DNA of 64,000 nucleotides, taken from the NCBI RefSeq assembly GCF_022968795.1, contig NZ_JALJRB010000024.1:1-64000 (forward strand). Reading direction: 5' to 3'. Source of the DNA: Desulfatitalea alkaliphila (GTDB taxonomy: Bacteria > Desulfobacterota > Desulfobacteria > Desulfobacterales > Desulfosarcinaceae). Below, piece after piece: positions 9,051 to 18,935 of this stretch (the first letter of the stretch is position 1; every line of letters begins with the position of its first letter). Below the pieces are notes generated by a model. The model had not been told where the DNA came from, did no database searches, and saw only the letters and a program-made list of their open reading frames with translations. The translations under genes were made by a program, and so were the position numbers.

Positions 9051-10561
9051 CAGACGATCAAGGGTCGGTCCAACATCTTTTCATAAAGTTGGATATAGTG
9101 CCGGGCATTGACCGAGTGGGTGAAGGTGTCCGCCGCCTCAACCATAATGCGCCGGATGTGGCGCGCCCGCTGCGCTTCGGGCAGCCGGTGGAAATCCATG
9201 GCCCGATCGATGGCCCATGCCAGGCCGTTGCTGTCGTAAACTTCGAACAGAAAACCACTGCCCCGGTCGCCGGCGACGTCCATGGGCACGATGGTGTTGT
9301 GCAGGCCGCCGGTGTCGTGGGCCACCGGCAGCGCCCCGTAGATCTGGCCGATCATCTGGGGCAATCCGCACGGTTCGAAGCGCGAAGGCATCAGCACAAA
9401 GTCGGCTGCGCCATAGGCCAGGTGTTCCAGCTTTTCGCTGAAATCGCACACCGCCGCCCTTTGATGAAACTGGTGGTGATTGACGATGTTGCGAAACACG
9501 CCCTGAAAGGGACCATCGGCAACGAACACCACCTGCAGATTGTGATCCCAGTGCTTGGAGATGACGCTGTAAAAGATGTCCGCCAGCAACTGGCATCCCT
9601 TCTGCACCGGGTCCAGGCGGGAGGGCCAGAAGAACAGCGGGGCCCGCTCATCCTCGGCCAGTCCCAGCAGGCGCTGCAGCTCCCGCTTGTTGGCACGCTT
9701 GGCCGGGCCATGGTCGTCCGGCCCGTAAGTCACCGCCAATTGGTCGTCCGTCGCCGGGCTGAAGCTCGGATCCGGGGCGTTGAGGATGCCGGCGGCGCAC
9801 TCGGCGGCCACCTTGTTGATCAACTCCTGGCGCAGATGGGGCTCGATGAAGTCGTGGCGCCCCTGAACGATCTCATCCAGAAAGTGCTGGCTGACGGTGT
9901 TGACAAAGTGCGCGGCGAACACCCCGCTGACCAGGAAATCGACGGGCACGTGATCCCGCGCCTTTTCATATTCGTCGGCGAAGTCGGTGTAGTACAGTTG
10001 GTCCCAGAAATAGGCGGCGTCGATACCCCGGTCCTCGATGGCGGCCAGGGTGGTTTTGACCGTATGGATGTTGTGGATGGTGAACAGGCAGGGGATGCGC
10101 AGCGTGCGGGCCATGGCCGGAATCAGGCCGGTCATCCAGTCGTTGCAGTGGATCAGGTCGGGGCGCACCCGGGGCACGATGTTGTTGATCACCTCGCGTT
10201 GGAAGGCCAGGGCGATGTGGATGTTTTCACTGCCGTAGTTGGAGTAAACCCGGTTGAGGTAGAAGAAGGCCCGGTCCTGTGCCAGGTGAACCCGGTCGTT
10301 GGGCATCACCCGGCGCAGCAGGCGCCGCTCCTTGCGCAAGAAAGGGGCCAGCCGGTCTTCGAAGATGGAGCGATAGTCCGGCAAGGCCACATGCACATCC
10401 GCCCCCTGGTTGAACAAGGCGCTGACCAGGGCGGCCGATACATCGGCCAATCCGCCCGCCTTGGCGGTCAAAAAATGGGCCAGGCTGCCCATGCGGTCGG
10501 GCAGATAGGTCACTTCCGGCGTAACGATCAGCACCCGCGGTTTGCGGCGTCTGAGTTCCAT
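9050..10561 (-). CDS. glgA: Glycogen/starch synthase (GT5)
   Basis: A 503-residue glycosyltransferase of the GT5 glycogen synthase family, which elongates alpha-1,4-glucan from nucleotide-glucose. The N-terminal K-x-G-G loop (KAGGLADV, Lys34) is the donor/acceptor-binding motif. The C-terminal half carries the second Rossmann domain with LMPSRFEPCGLPQM, the conserved E-P-C-G loop. Bacterial GT5 enzymes normally use ADP-glucose, but no ADP-glucose pyrophosphorylase (glgC) is near while galU is upstream in the same direction. It lies 17 bases after glgP and is coupled to glgB. Confidence 0.9.
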   Translation of the reverse strand: MELRRRKPRVLIVTPEVTYLPDRMGSLAHFLTAKAGGLADVSAALVSALFNQGADVHVALPDYRSIFEDRLAPFLRKERRLLRRVMPNDRVHLAQDRAFFYLNRVYSNYGSENIHIALAFQREVINNIVPRVRPDLIHCNDWMTGLIPAMARTLRIPCLFTIHNIHTVKTTLAAIEDRGIDAAYFWDQLYYTDFADEYEKARDHVPVDFLVSGVFAAHFVNTVSQHFLDEIVQGRHDFIEPHLRQELINKVAAECAAGILNAPDPSFSPATDDQLAVTYGPDDHGPAKRANKRELQRLLGLAEDERAPLFFWPSRLDPVQKGCQLLADIFYSVISKHWDHNLQVVFVADGPFQGVFRNIVNHHQFHQRAAVCDFSEKLEHLAYGAADFVLMPSRFEPCGLPQMIGQIYGALPVAHDTGGLHNTIVPMDVAGDRGSGFLFEVYDSNGLAWAIDRAMDFHRLPEAQRARHIRRIMVEAADTFTHSVNARHYIQLYEKMLDRPLIV

Positions 10562-10578
10562 AATCTCGTCTTATCCTT

Positions 10579-13128
10579 TCAGGCCCAGGTGAGCAAGCCC
10601 GGCGAGAAACGAATCCAATCGTCGGCCCGCGGTACCACGCGCACGGTGAAGCCGTAGCGCCCAGAATCGTCACAGCGCACGGTGCAGCGATAAAGAAAGG
10701 TGCCGCCGCCACGCGTCTCGACCACCTCCATGGGTTGGGTCAACCCCTCCTCCAGGTCGTTGGTGCGCTGCATGCGGCCGTAGTAGAGCTCCACATCCAC
10801 CTCTTCGGGGGTCAGGGCGCCCAAGTGCACCACGGTGCTGACGGTGAAGCTGTCCTCCACCTGGAAGGGCCCCTCGTGATCCCGATCGGGCATCTCCACG
10901 CGCACCTCCTGCCACAACGACTTGAGACGCTGGTGCAGCACGCTCAGGCGCTGGGCTTCGGCGGCGTTGTCGGCCAGCAGCTCGCGATGGCGCCGCACCC
11001 CGGGCACATAGAACCGCTGTTGGTATTCGTTGACCATGCGGTGGCTGCAGAACTGGGCCATGGCCATCTTCATGGAGGCCTTCATCTTGGCCAGCCACTC
11101 GGTCGGCATGTTGCCCGTGGTGCGGTTGTAGAAACAGGGAATCACATCGTTCTCCAACACATTGTAGAGCGCCTGGGCCTCCACTGCATCCTGATAGGCC
11201 GGATCGGGGTACTCCGCGCCGCTGCCGATGCGCCAGCCCCGTTCGGGGGTGTAGCCCTCGTCCCACCAGCCGTCCAGGATGCTTAGGTTCAGCGCCCCGT
11301 TCATGGCGGCCTTCATGCCCGAGGTGCCGCAGGCCTCCAGCGGTCGGCGGGGGGTGTTGAGCCACACATCCACCCCTTGCACCAGGTAGCGGGCGATGCC
11401 CATGTCATAATCTTCGATGAACACGATCTGGCTGCGCACATCATGGTGTTTGGCGAACTGGACGATGTTGCGGATCAGGTCCTTGCCTTCGTTGTCCTGG
11501 GGGTGGGCCTTGCCGGCGAAGAGAATCTGCACCGGCCGCTCCTTGTCGACGAGCATCGCCTTGAGCCGCTCGGGATCCCGCAAAATCAGGTTGGCCCGCT
11601 TGTAAGTGGTGAAACGGCGGGAAAACCCGAGGGTCAGCCGCTCGGGATCCAAGGCATTTTCCGCCGCCCGCACCACGGCGATGGGGGCGTTGCGCCGGGC
11701 GTACTGGTTGACCAGCAACTCGCGCACTTTGCTGATCAGCCGCGTGCGGCTCATTTCATGGGCCCGCCACAGCTCCTCGTCATAAATCTCGTCGATGCGT
11801 TCGATGTTCTCCGGCTTGCGGCTGCTGTAATGCCACTCGGGTCCCAGGTAGCGTTCGAACAACATGACGACTTCCGGTGCGATGAAGCTGGAGACGTGCA
11901 CGCCGTTGGTCACATGGGTGATGGGCACGTCGCTGTCGTTGTGCCCGGGCCACACATGGCGCCACATGCGGCGGGCCACATGGCCGTGCAGACGGCTGAC
12001 CCCGTTGCAATGCTGGGAGAAGCGCAACCCCAGAATCAGCATGGAAAAGGGGCCGTGGGGGATGGTGCTGTTGCCGGTGCAGCCCCAGGAGAGCACCTCC
12101 TCTTCGTTCACTCGCAACTGTTTGGCCAACGGTTTGATATAGGGTTGCACCTGATCCAGAGGGAATTCGTCATGACCGGCCGGCACGGGGGTGTGGGTGG
12201 TGAAGACCGAGGTGCGGGCCACCACCTCCATGGCGGTGGGGATGTCCAGGTGGTGGCGCTCCATCACCTGTATCAACCGCTCCACGTTGGCAAAGGCGCT
12301 GTGGCCTTCGTTCATGTGGCAGATGGTCGGTTCGATCCCCATGGCCGTTAGGGCCCGCATGCCGCCGATGCCCAGCAGCACCTCCTGGGCCAGGCGCACG
12401 CCGGGTTCGCTGTTGTAGAGCCGGGCAGTGACTTCGCGGACGGCCGGCGGGTTTTCCACCACATTGGTGTCCAGTAAAATGAGCGGCACGCGGCCGATCA
12501 TGATCTTCCAGACATCGGCCAGCATTTCGCCGTTCGGATGGGGGACCGAGATGCGCAGATCGCCGTTGCCGGTTTTGACCCGCGTCAGGGGCAGTGTGTA
12601 GATGTCGGTCTCGGGGTAGGTCTCCTGTTGCCAGCCGTTGGGGTCCAGCAGTTGGCGAAAATAGCCTTGCCGGTACAGCAGCCCCACCGCCACCATGGGC
12701 AATCCCATATGGGAAGCCGATTTGAGGTGATCGCCGGCCAGCACCCCCAAGCCGCCCGCAAACAGGGGCAGGCTTTCGTGAATACCGAACTCCATGGAGA
12801 AATAGGCAATGCGCGCTCCGCCGCTATAGGGGTTCTCCGCCAGATCGGGCGAGGCCAGTACCCGCTCCTTGAACTGTTGCCGCACCCGGTCCAGGTGGGC
12901 CAGGAAACTGTCGTCGGCGGCCAGTTTCTGAAGCCGTTGCTGGGACACTTGGGTGGCGAACACGATGGGGTTGCGCCCCGAGGCCTCCCATAGGCGCGGG
13001 TCGACCCGCCGGAACAGCTCGATGGCGTCCGGTTTCCAGGACCACCACATGTTGCGGGACAAAACGCCAAGGAAATTCAAAGATCCCGGCAGCTTGGGAA
13101 ATACTTGAAATGCATGTATGTGTTTCAT
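10579..13128 (-). CDS. glgP: Alpha-glucan (glycogen/maltodextrin) phosphorylase (GT35)
   Basis: An 849-residue phosphorylase that releases glucose-1-phosphate from the non-reducing ends of alpha-glucans. It starts with the short-type N terminus (FLGVLSRNMWWSW) instead of the long regulatory extension of E. coli GlgP/MalP. The pyridoxal-phosphate lysine is Lys606 in TSGMKAAMNG. Conserved segments include GGLGVLAGDH and THVTNGVH. An AGGAGT Shine-Dalgarno lies 8 bases before the ATG, and the ATG overlaps the stop codon of the debranching gene (ATGA). Together they would remove outer chains and then branches. Confidence 0.92.
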   Translation of the reverse strand: MKHIHAFQVFPKLPGSLNFLGVLSRNMWWSWKPDAIELFRRVDPRLWEASGRNPIVFATQVSQQRLQKLAADDSFLAHLDRVRQQFKERVLASPDLAENPYSGGARIAYFSMEFGIHESLPLFAGGLGVLAGDHLKSASHMGLPMVAVGLLYRQGYFRQLLDPNGWQQETYPETDIYTLPLTRVKTGNGDLRISVPHPNGEMLADVWKIMIGRVPLILLDTNVVENPPAVREVTARLYNSEPGVRLAQEVLLGIGGMRALTAMGIEPTICHMNEGHSAFANVERLIQVMERHHLDIPTAMEVVARTSVFTTHTPVPAGHDEFPLDQVQPYIKPLAKQLRVNEEEVLSWGCTGNSTIPHGPFSMLILGLRFSQHCNGVSRLHGHVARRMWRHVWPGHNDSDVPITHVTNGVHVSSFIAPEVVMLFERYLGPEWHYSSRKPENIERIDEIYDEELWRAHEMSRTRLISKVRELLVNQYARRNAPIAVVRAAENALDPERLTLGFSRRFTTYKRANLILRDPERLKAMLVDKERPVQILFAGKAHPQDNEGKDLIRNIVQFAKHHDVRSQIVFIEDYDMGIARYLVQGVDVWLNTPRRPLEACGTSGMKAAMNGALNLSILDGWWDEGYTPERGWRIGSGAEYPDPAYQDAVEAQALYNVLENDVIPCFYNRTTGNMPTEWLAKMKASMKMAMAQFCSHRMVNEYQQRFYVPGVRRHRELLADNAAEAQRLSVLHQRLKSLWQEVRVEMPDRDHEGPFQVEDSFTVSTVVHLGALTPEEVDVELYYGRMQRTNDLEEGLTQPMEVVETRGGGTFLYRCTVRCDDSGRYGFTVRVVPRADDWIRFSPGLLTWA

Positions 13129-16100
13129 TCGAAAGACTCCTGTTGGTTTTGGCAGGGGGTGTCAGCAGGGCAACCGGTAACTCTAAGCACGGTATCGGGA
13201 CCGGTCAATTGTTGCCACACCCGCAACAGCTCGCTCACCCCCCAGGCCTGGGCGTCGCAACCGCGCTGATGGTGGGGGGCGTCGCCGTCCACGATTTCGG
13301 GCACCTGGCCGACGCAGTGGCTGTTGATCAACCCAATGCTGCTGGATAGCCAGGCCAAGGCCGCATCCCGTCCGGCGCGACCGTAACGGGCGGCCCAGGC
13401 TTCGCAAAAGAGGGGAAAAGGCCAGGTCCAGGCCGTGCCGTTGTGGTACGCCGGCTTGCGCCGGGTGTCTTCGTCGCCCGCATACCGGCCCCAGTAAGGG
13501 GCCCGCGGGTCGTTGAGCAGAACGCCGTCCCGTTCCACGGCGAGGGGTACGGTCACCGGCTGATCGGCCAAACTGCGAATGGCGCCGGGCACCAGCAGGT
13601 GCCGGCAGGCCTGCAAAACGGTGTGCACCATGTCGGGATCGGTCACCGCGCCCAAGGTGAGGGCCAGCAATTGATTGGGCCGCAGGTGGTCGTCCGCGAC
13701 TCCCTCGGCCGCCGATTGCCCGGACCGGGCATGGCGGCAGTCACTCAGATAGCCCCGGCGGGGATCCCAGAAATGGTTGATGATGCTCTCTTGCACCTGT
13801 GCGGCCAATTTCGACCAGCGTTGCGGGTCCGCCCCATCGACCCGCGCCAGGAAGTTCAGCGCCGCGTACCAAAGCGCCTGGATCTCGACGGGGTATCCCT
13901 CACGCGGCGTGCCGGCGGGAAAGTTGGTGTCCATCCAGGTGAAGTGGGACGGGCTGAAGATCAAGGCCGATCGGGGATCCATGCGGATACCGTTGGGGGT
14001 GCCTTGAATCAGGGCGGCGGCCATGTCGGTCAAAATGCGCCGCACGGTGCGATCACCGCAGCGTTGGTCGAGAAAGGCATCGTCTCCCTCGGCCGCCACC
14101 AGGTCGGCACAGGCGGTGAAAAACCAAAGCGGGGCATCGGAGGTGTCCCGATTGCCGGCGTCGTCGCCCCGGATCATGTTGGGCAGGGTCCCCTGATCTT
14201 CGAACTGGGCGAATTGCAGCAAAATGGTTTTGGCGATGGTCGTCTTGCCGGCCGCCACCAGGCCGCGCACCACGATCAGCGTGTCCCGGCCCCAGTCCAG
14301 GAACCAGGGGAAACCGGCGATGATGGTGTTGAAGGCGCCGCGGCGCACCACATATTGATCCAGGGCGGCGGAGAGAGCTGTCGCCAGGGGTAGTGCGCCT
14401 TCCGTGGCCGGAGGCCGGAAGACGGGCTGCCAGGGCTCGGGTTCGACGTCGGGCGGCAGGGCGCGGGCGGTCAAGGTCACCCGCTGACCGCCGCGCAAGC
14501 GGCAGCTGAAATAGCCGGGACTGAACAGATCGGAATCGGGATCCAGACCCCGCTCCGCCTCCATGGGGCGATGGACCATGTAGTGCCACTCCGGCGCCAC
14601 ATGGAAACGGCCATTGCCGGCTTCCACCAGCAAGTTGTGATCGGATTCCGGCGCAAAGCGGAAACCGTTGCCATGGGGCGAGGGGTGCACCGCCGCGGGA
14701 TAAGCGGTTTCAGGACCGGCAAAGGCCTTGGTGCAGTGGTGGAAATTGCGGTCTTCGATATCGGGCCGGACGATCAAGGTCACCGATGCCGCATCGTCCA
14801 GCTCCGCCGGTTCGGCCGCACGGCGGCGCCGCTCCATTCGTTCGAATTGCAAGGCCGTTCCATTGGGCCGGTTGCGCGCCATGCGGGCCCGCACCTGCAG
14901 CACAATGTGCTCGCCCTGGCCGGTGAGCATCCGGTAGCGCCACCAGGTGCCGCCGCGGGCGTCGTAGCCGAACTGCTCCAGGCAGTCCAGCTTCACCTCC
15001 TGGGAGTAGCCTTGATAGACCACCCAGGCCCGGCAGCGGGTAAGGAGGATGCGCCGATCTTCGGGAAAGGCCGGGTGAAGGTTGGCGGCCAGCAAACCGT
15101 CGTAGCGGCTGGCCAGGTGGCGCCAGTCGGCATGCACCCGCATCATGGCGCCACGCCCGTTGGTGTCCAGGGCCAACAGGGGCAGTTGGTGGCAGTCGTT
15201 GCGGCTGAAGCGGGTGCGCACGCGGGCATGGCGGCCGTCGGCCAGAAACAGTAGCGTGCTCCGGGCATGCTGCGGACCGTCCGGGGCGTACAGGGAAATT
15301 TCCAAGGTGCGTGTCAGATGGCGGCGCGGGGTGTCCAGGGGGGCGAACAGAGCGAAGGCCGCGCCGTCGGCATCGGTCAGGTGCTGCTCGCCGGCCAGCA
15401 CCCGGTCGCCGTCTATGATGCGGGCCCGGAATGGATGGGCCGCGCGCACCAGCAACAGATGGCCGGGGGGCACCATCACCTGGCGCCGCAGATCTTGGGG
15501 GTAACGCCACAATATGGTGCGGGGCGCATCGCCGCCGGCAACCCTGCTGCGGCAAAAGGCTTCCGGATCGGCCTGCAGCGCCTCGGCCGCCCGGTCCGCA
15601 TCGGGCACGTTGCCGGGATCCAAAGCCGTGCACACCGACAGCGCTTTGGCCCGCAACCGTTGCCGCAGCACCGCCGGCGGAATCCCCGGAGTTTCATCGG
15701 TCGGCATCGCTCGGTATGGATCATCCGCCTTGGCCAGGCAAACCACCTGCCCCGGCGCCAGGGTCAGGCGTCCGGATTGGGGCCCCATCTTGACGGCGGG
15801 CCGCACATCGGTCAGCAGGTCCACCGGATCGGCATCCGCAAAGGGTGCCCGGCGGGGGTCCCATGAAGCCTTGACGGCTTTTTCCGGATCCAGATTGGCC
15901 AGCACCACCACGCCCTGTCCCGTGGCCCGGTGGCGGCGTCCCAGGGCGATGAAATTGTCTTGCCCCCGGCCGATAAACCGGATCTCCACGTCCGGGCCGA
16001 AGGCCGGATGGATCTTGAGCAGGTGGTTCAACCGGGCGATGGCGGCCACTTGGTTGTCCGCCGCACCCCAGTTCAGGGCGCTTGCCTGGTGCACGTTGAT

Positions 16101-17480
16101 CTTCTCGGTGGCCAGCCACTCCACGCCGTTGGCAAAGCCGAAGGCACCGTGGGGTGCGGCCAGGGCGCACAGCGCCGTGCGCATGCGTGCATAGGTGGCC
16201 GAAACGGCGGCCAGCCGGTTGTTGTCATGGGTCTCGGCAAAGTGCACCGTCAAGCCGTCACCGGCCGACAGGGTCAGCGCCTCGGGTAAATAAGCCTCGA
16301 TCCGGCCGCGGTCGTAGTTCTGGAACAACTCCGAATAGGCCCAGTCGAAATTGGCCCGATTGAGCAGATCGCGGGTCACTTCGATCTTGCCGCCCAGGCC
16401 CTCCAGCAAAAAAAGGGTATCGGGAAATTGATCGCGCACCTTGGCGATGATGTAGCGCCAGGCCGGCACGGGAATCATGTAGCCGGCATCGCAACGAAAA
16501 CCGTCGGCCCCCCGGCGGCACCAGGTCAGAAACACGTCCGCCATGTATCGCCAGAGTCCTTTGTGGCGAAAATCGAGATGGGTCAGATCCTCCCATACCA
16601 CCCCCCAGGCGCCGGGGTTCTGGATTTCGCCGTCGGGCTTGCGCATCAGCCACTGAGGATGGGTTTCATGCAAACTGGCGGCCCAACCGGTGTGATTAAT
16701 GGCGATGTCGAGCAGCAGCTTGCCGTTGCGGGCGTGCACCCCGTCCACCAGTTCGATGAACTGCTCCAGGGGGGTGGCCGCGGGGTCGAAAACCGCCAGG
16801 GCCGGATCCACGGCGGTGAAGCTCAAGGCGGCGTAGGGACTGCCGAAGCGTCCCATGCGGGCGTAGGTGGTGGGGGTCGGATGAATGGGCAGCAGTTGCA
16901 GGAACCGGCAACCCAGGTGCCCGATGATGAAATCCAGTTCGCCGATCAAGTCGCGGAAGGTGCCCGACGGCGGAATCACCGTGTAGCCGGCCGCGTCCAG
17001 CGCTTCCAGGCACGGGTGCGGCGTCGCCAGGTCGCTGTGGGCCAAATGTTTTTTGGGCCCGAACTGGCGCACGAAGGCGTTGTAAAGCGTGTTGGCGCAC
17101 ACCGTGTCGGCCGGTTCCACGTTGAGAACGGTGTTGGCTCCTTCGGGCCAGACCGGTTCCTCCCGGCCGTCGGCCATGAACAGGCACTTTGCCTCGAAGT
17201 GACCCACCTCGTTGAGGGGCAGGGCCGCCTCGAACAGCCCCGGTCCGGTCGGCTGCATGGGAATATCGAACCAGTCGCGGGCCAGAGGGGCTTCGTTGAG
17301 TTCCACATGGCGGATGATTTCCCGGCGGATGGTGCGCCCCTGTCCCAGATTGGTGCGCACAAAGGCCCGCCCGGGCGCTTGATTGGGCAGCCGGAGGCGG
17401 AATCGGGCCACGTCGCCGCGAAAACAGACCATGCGGCGGCCGGGCGCCGGCTCTTGAATGAAGGAAGGATCAGTCAGCAT
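13125..17480 (-). CDS. Fused GH13 glucanotransferase/amylase - GH133 glycogen debranching enzyme
   Basis: A 1451-residue two-part protein. The N-terminal part contains a GH13 barrel with region I DIAINH (258-263), nucleophile Asp331 in GFRCD, acid/base Glu360 in FLLEG, and His418-Asp419 in ETHDN. The C-terminal part carries the amylo-alpha-1,6-glucosidase (GDE_C/GH133) alpha/alpha-barrel, with WFLDWGRDTL near residue 1060 and HNGTAWTWPF near 1347. The pairing parallels eukaryotic glycogen debranching enzyme, which combines 4-alpha-glucanotransferase and alpha-1,6-glucosidase. Here the GH13 half could be transferase or amylase; I cannot tell which. All catalytic GH13 residues are present. It overlaps the upstream glycosyltransferase by 7 bases and glgP by 4. 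Confidence 0.88.
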   Translation of the reverse strand: MLTDPSFIQEPAPGRRMVCFRGDVARFRLRLPNQAPGRAFVRTNLGQGRTIRREIIRHVELNEAPLARDWFDIPMQPTGPGLFEAALPLNEVGHFEAKCLFMADGREEPVWPEGANTVLNVEPADTVCANTLYNAFVRQFGPKKHLAHSDLATPHPCLEALDAAGYTVIPPSGTFRDLIGELDFIIGHLGCRFLQLLPIHPTPTTYARMGRFGSPYAALSFTAVDPALAVFDPAATPLEQFIELVDGVHARNGKLLLDIAINHTGWAASLHETHPQWLMRKPDGEIQNPGAWGVVWEDLTHLDFRHKGLWRYMADVFLTWCRRGADGFRCDAGYMIPVPAWRYIIAKVRDQFPDTLFLLEGLGGKIEVTRDLLNRANFDWAYSELFQNYDRGRIEAYLPEALTLSAGDGLTVHFAETHDNNRLAAVSATYARMRTALCALAAPHGAFGFANGVEWLATEKINVHQASALNWGAADNQVAAIARLNHLLKIHPAFGPDVEIRFIGRGQDNFIALGRRHRATGQGVVVLANLDPEKAVKASWDPRRAPFADADPVDLLTDVRPAVKMGPQSGRLTLAPGQVVCLAKADDPYRAMPTDETPGIPPAVLRQRLRAKALSVCTALDPGNVPDADRAAEALQADPEAFCRSRVAGGDAPRTILWRYPQDLRRQVMVPPGHLLLVRAAHPFRARIIDGDRVLAGEQHLTDADGAAFALFAPLDTPRRHLTRTLEISLYAPDGPQHARSTLLFLADGRHARVRTRFSRNDCHQLPLLALDTNGRGAMMRVHADWRHLASRYDGLLAANLHPAFPEDRRILLTRCRAWVVYQGYSQEVKLDCLEQFGYDARGGTWWRYRMLTGQGEHIVLQVRARMARNRPNGTALQFERMERRRRAAEPAELDDAASVTLIVRPDIEDRNFHHCTKAFAGPETAYPAAVHPSPHGNGFRFAPESDHNLLVEAGNGRFHVAPEWHYMVHRPMEAERGLDPDSDLFSPGYFSCRLRGGQRVTLTARALPPDVEPEPWQPVFRPPATEGALPLATALSAALDQYVVRRGAFNTIIAGFPWFLDWGRDTLIVVRGLVAAGKTTIAKTILLQFAQFEDQGTLPNMIRGDDAGNRDTSDAPLWFFTACADLVAAEGDDAFLDQRCGDRTVRRILTDMAAALIQGTPNGIRMDPRSALIFSPSHFTWMDTNFPAGTPREGYPVEIQALWYAALNFLARVDGADPQRWSKLAAQVQESIINHFWDPRRGYLSDCRHARSGQSAAEGVADDHLRPNQLLALTLGAVTDPDMVHTVLQACRHLLVPGAIRSLADQPVTVPLAVERDGVLLNDPRAPYWGRYAGDEDTRRKPAYHNGTAWTWPFPLFCEAWAARYGRAGRDAALAWLSSSIGLINSHCVGQVPEIVDGDAPHHQRGCDAQAWGVSELLRVWQQLTGPDTVLRVTGCPADTPCQNQQESFE

Positions 17481-18805
17481 TGATGGGCGCCACCTTCGAC
17501 GCCGAAGAAATGAAATACCAACATGTTCAGCGCGTGCCGCAATACGGAATAGGAGTAGTAGCGCCGGGCGATGTTGAAGTTGTGGGTGACCATTCGCTCG
17601 CGTCGCTCGGTCGATTCGAGCACTTGGCGGACGTTTTGCAGGTTCTTTTCGGTCAGAAAGCCGTCCATGACCACCAGGTCGAACCCCTTGGGCTCGATGT
17701 CGCGCACGAAAATGGCATAGCGGTTCACCAGCAGCGGCTTTCTGAAATAGATCGCTTCCAGGAAGGCGTTGCCGAACCCTTCATAGAGGCTGGGATAGGT
17801 GATGAAGTCGGCATGGGGATAGATGTCCCAAAGGGTGTAGGGGCCGTTGCGCCGCCCGCCGCCGTTGAACGGATCGGCCACCTGCATGTCGAACAGGCGC
17901 AGATCGACGCCGTGCTCCCGGGCGTGGCTCTTGAGCCACTCGGCATACTCGAACCCTTCATCGCCCGCCTCGTGGGAGATCACCAGTTTGTAAGCGGGAT
18001 CTTCCAGGTGTTTGACCAGTTCGATGGCGTGCTCGATGCCTTTGCGCTGCACGATGCGAGTCGGTTGCAGAATGATTTTGTCTTCCGGCTTCAGCCCCAC
18101 TGTTTTGCGGAACAGGGCGCTTTGCACCGGATCGCTTTGCACTTCGTGATCGAAATCCAGCACGTTGGGAATGATGATCGCCGACGCACCGGTGCGCAGG
18201 GCCAGCTCTTCCTGGCCGGCTGAATTGATCACCACATGGGCCAGACTGTTGAGCTTGGGCGGAAAGGCCATGCGCAGGTAGTCGTCCACCGCATTGACAC
18301 TGAAACGGGCCCGCTCCCAGTGAAAATCGTGGTGGTGGGCGATGGTGGGAATTTGACGCTCGGCGATGATCTCGGTCAGGGCCACACCCAGGGGGATGTG
18401 CATGGGAATGGTCAGCGCGTTTTCCACGATCAGCATATCGATGCGAAAATGTTCGATGAACTCCTCGATGGCGACCTTGATCAGCACCTTGACCGCATGG
18501 ATCGTGTCGGTGACGCCGGCCTTGCGGTTCTTGTGGCCGAAGACCCGCGCGTTGATCCACTGGTTCTTCTCATGTTTGAAATGCGCTTCGGGCAACAGCC
18601 AGCTAACCTCCGGATCGCGCTCCAGCTCGCCGGCCAACCAGAAGCAGCGGTGGCCGGCTTCGGTGAGCACATGGGCCCATTTGCTGGCTTCCAGACTCAC
18701 GCCGTCCGTGCCGGCAAAGCGGGTGGAGATGAATCCGATGTTCTTGGCCATGGGCTCCCCGTTGATGTCCAACCCGTTTTCAAGCCTGTGCGACCGGGCG
18801 TTCAT
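17474..18805 (-). CDS. GT4-like glycosyltransferase at head of glycogen genes
   Basis: A 443-residue GT-B fold glycosyltransferase. The N-terminal Rossmann half begins GFISTRFAGTDGVSLEA and contains HHHDFHWER. The C-terminal half has QPTRIVQRKGIEHAIELV and the nucleotide-sugar binding loop TYPSLYEGFGNAFLEA (E-x7-E type) typical of GT4 retaining enzymes. Donor and acceptor are unknown. Its position before debranching enzyme, glgP, glgA and glgB suggests a role in alpha-glucan priming or a glucosyl/mannosyl compatible solute. Two starts are possible: ATG 18805 with GGAG seven bases upstream, or ATG 18751, where the conserved domain begins. It is separated from galU by 130 bases with no clear terminator. 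Confidence 0.8.
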   Translation of the reverse strand: MNARSHRLENGLDINGEPMAKNIGFISTRFAGTDGVSLEASKWAHVLTEAGHRCFWLAGELERDPEVSWLLPEAHFKHEKNQWINARVFGHKNRKAGVTDTIHAVKVLIKVAIEEFIEHFRIDMLIVENALTIPMHIPLGVALTEIIAERQIPTIAHHHDFHWERARFSVNAVDDYLRMAFPPKLNSLAHVVINSAGQEELALRTGASAIIIPNVLDFDHEVQSDPVQSALFRKTVGLKPEDKIILQPTRIVQRKGIEHAIELVKHLEDPAYKLVISHEAGDEGFEYAEWLKSHAREHGVDLRLFDMQVADPFNGGGRRNGPYTLWDIYPHADFITYPSLYEGFGNAFLEAIYFRKPLLVNRYAIFVRDIEPKGFDLVVMDGFLTEKNLQNVRQVLESTERRERMVTHNFNIARRYYSYSVLRHALNMLVFHFFGVEGGAHQC

Positions 18806-18935
18806 GGGACACTCCGTGATAGGGCAATGGCGAATAAACCTAAGGAGAAGGAGGCGTGTGCGCTGTCGATGTCAGGGTCGTATTCAGTGATGCGTATGAC
18901 TGGATGCAGGCAACGATGCTCGGGCAACGACCATC

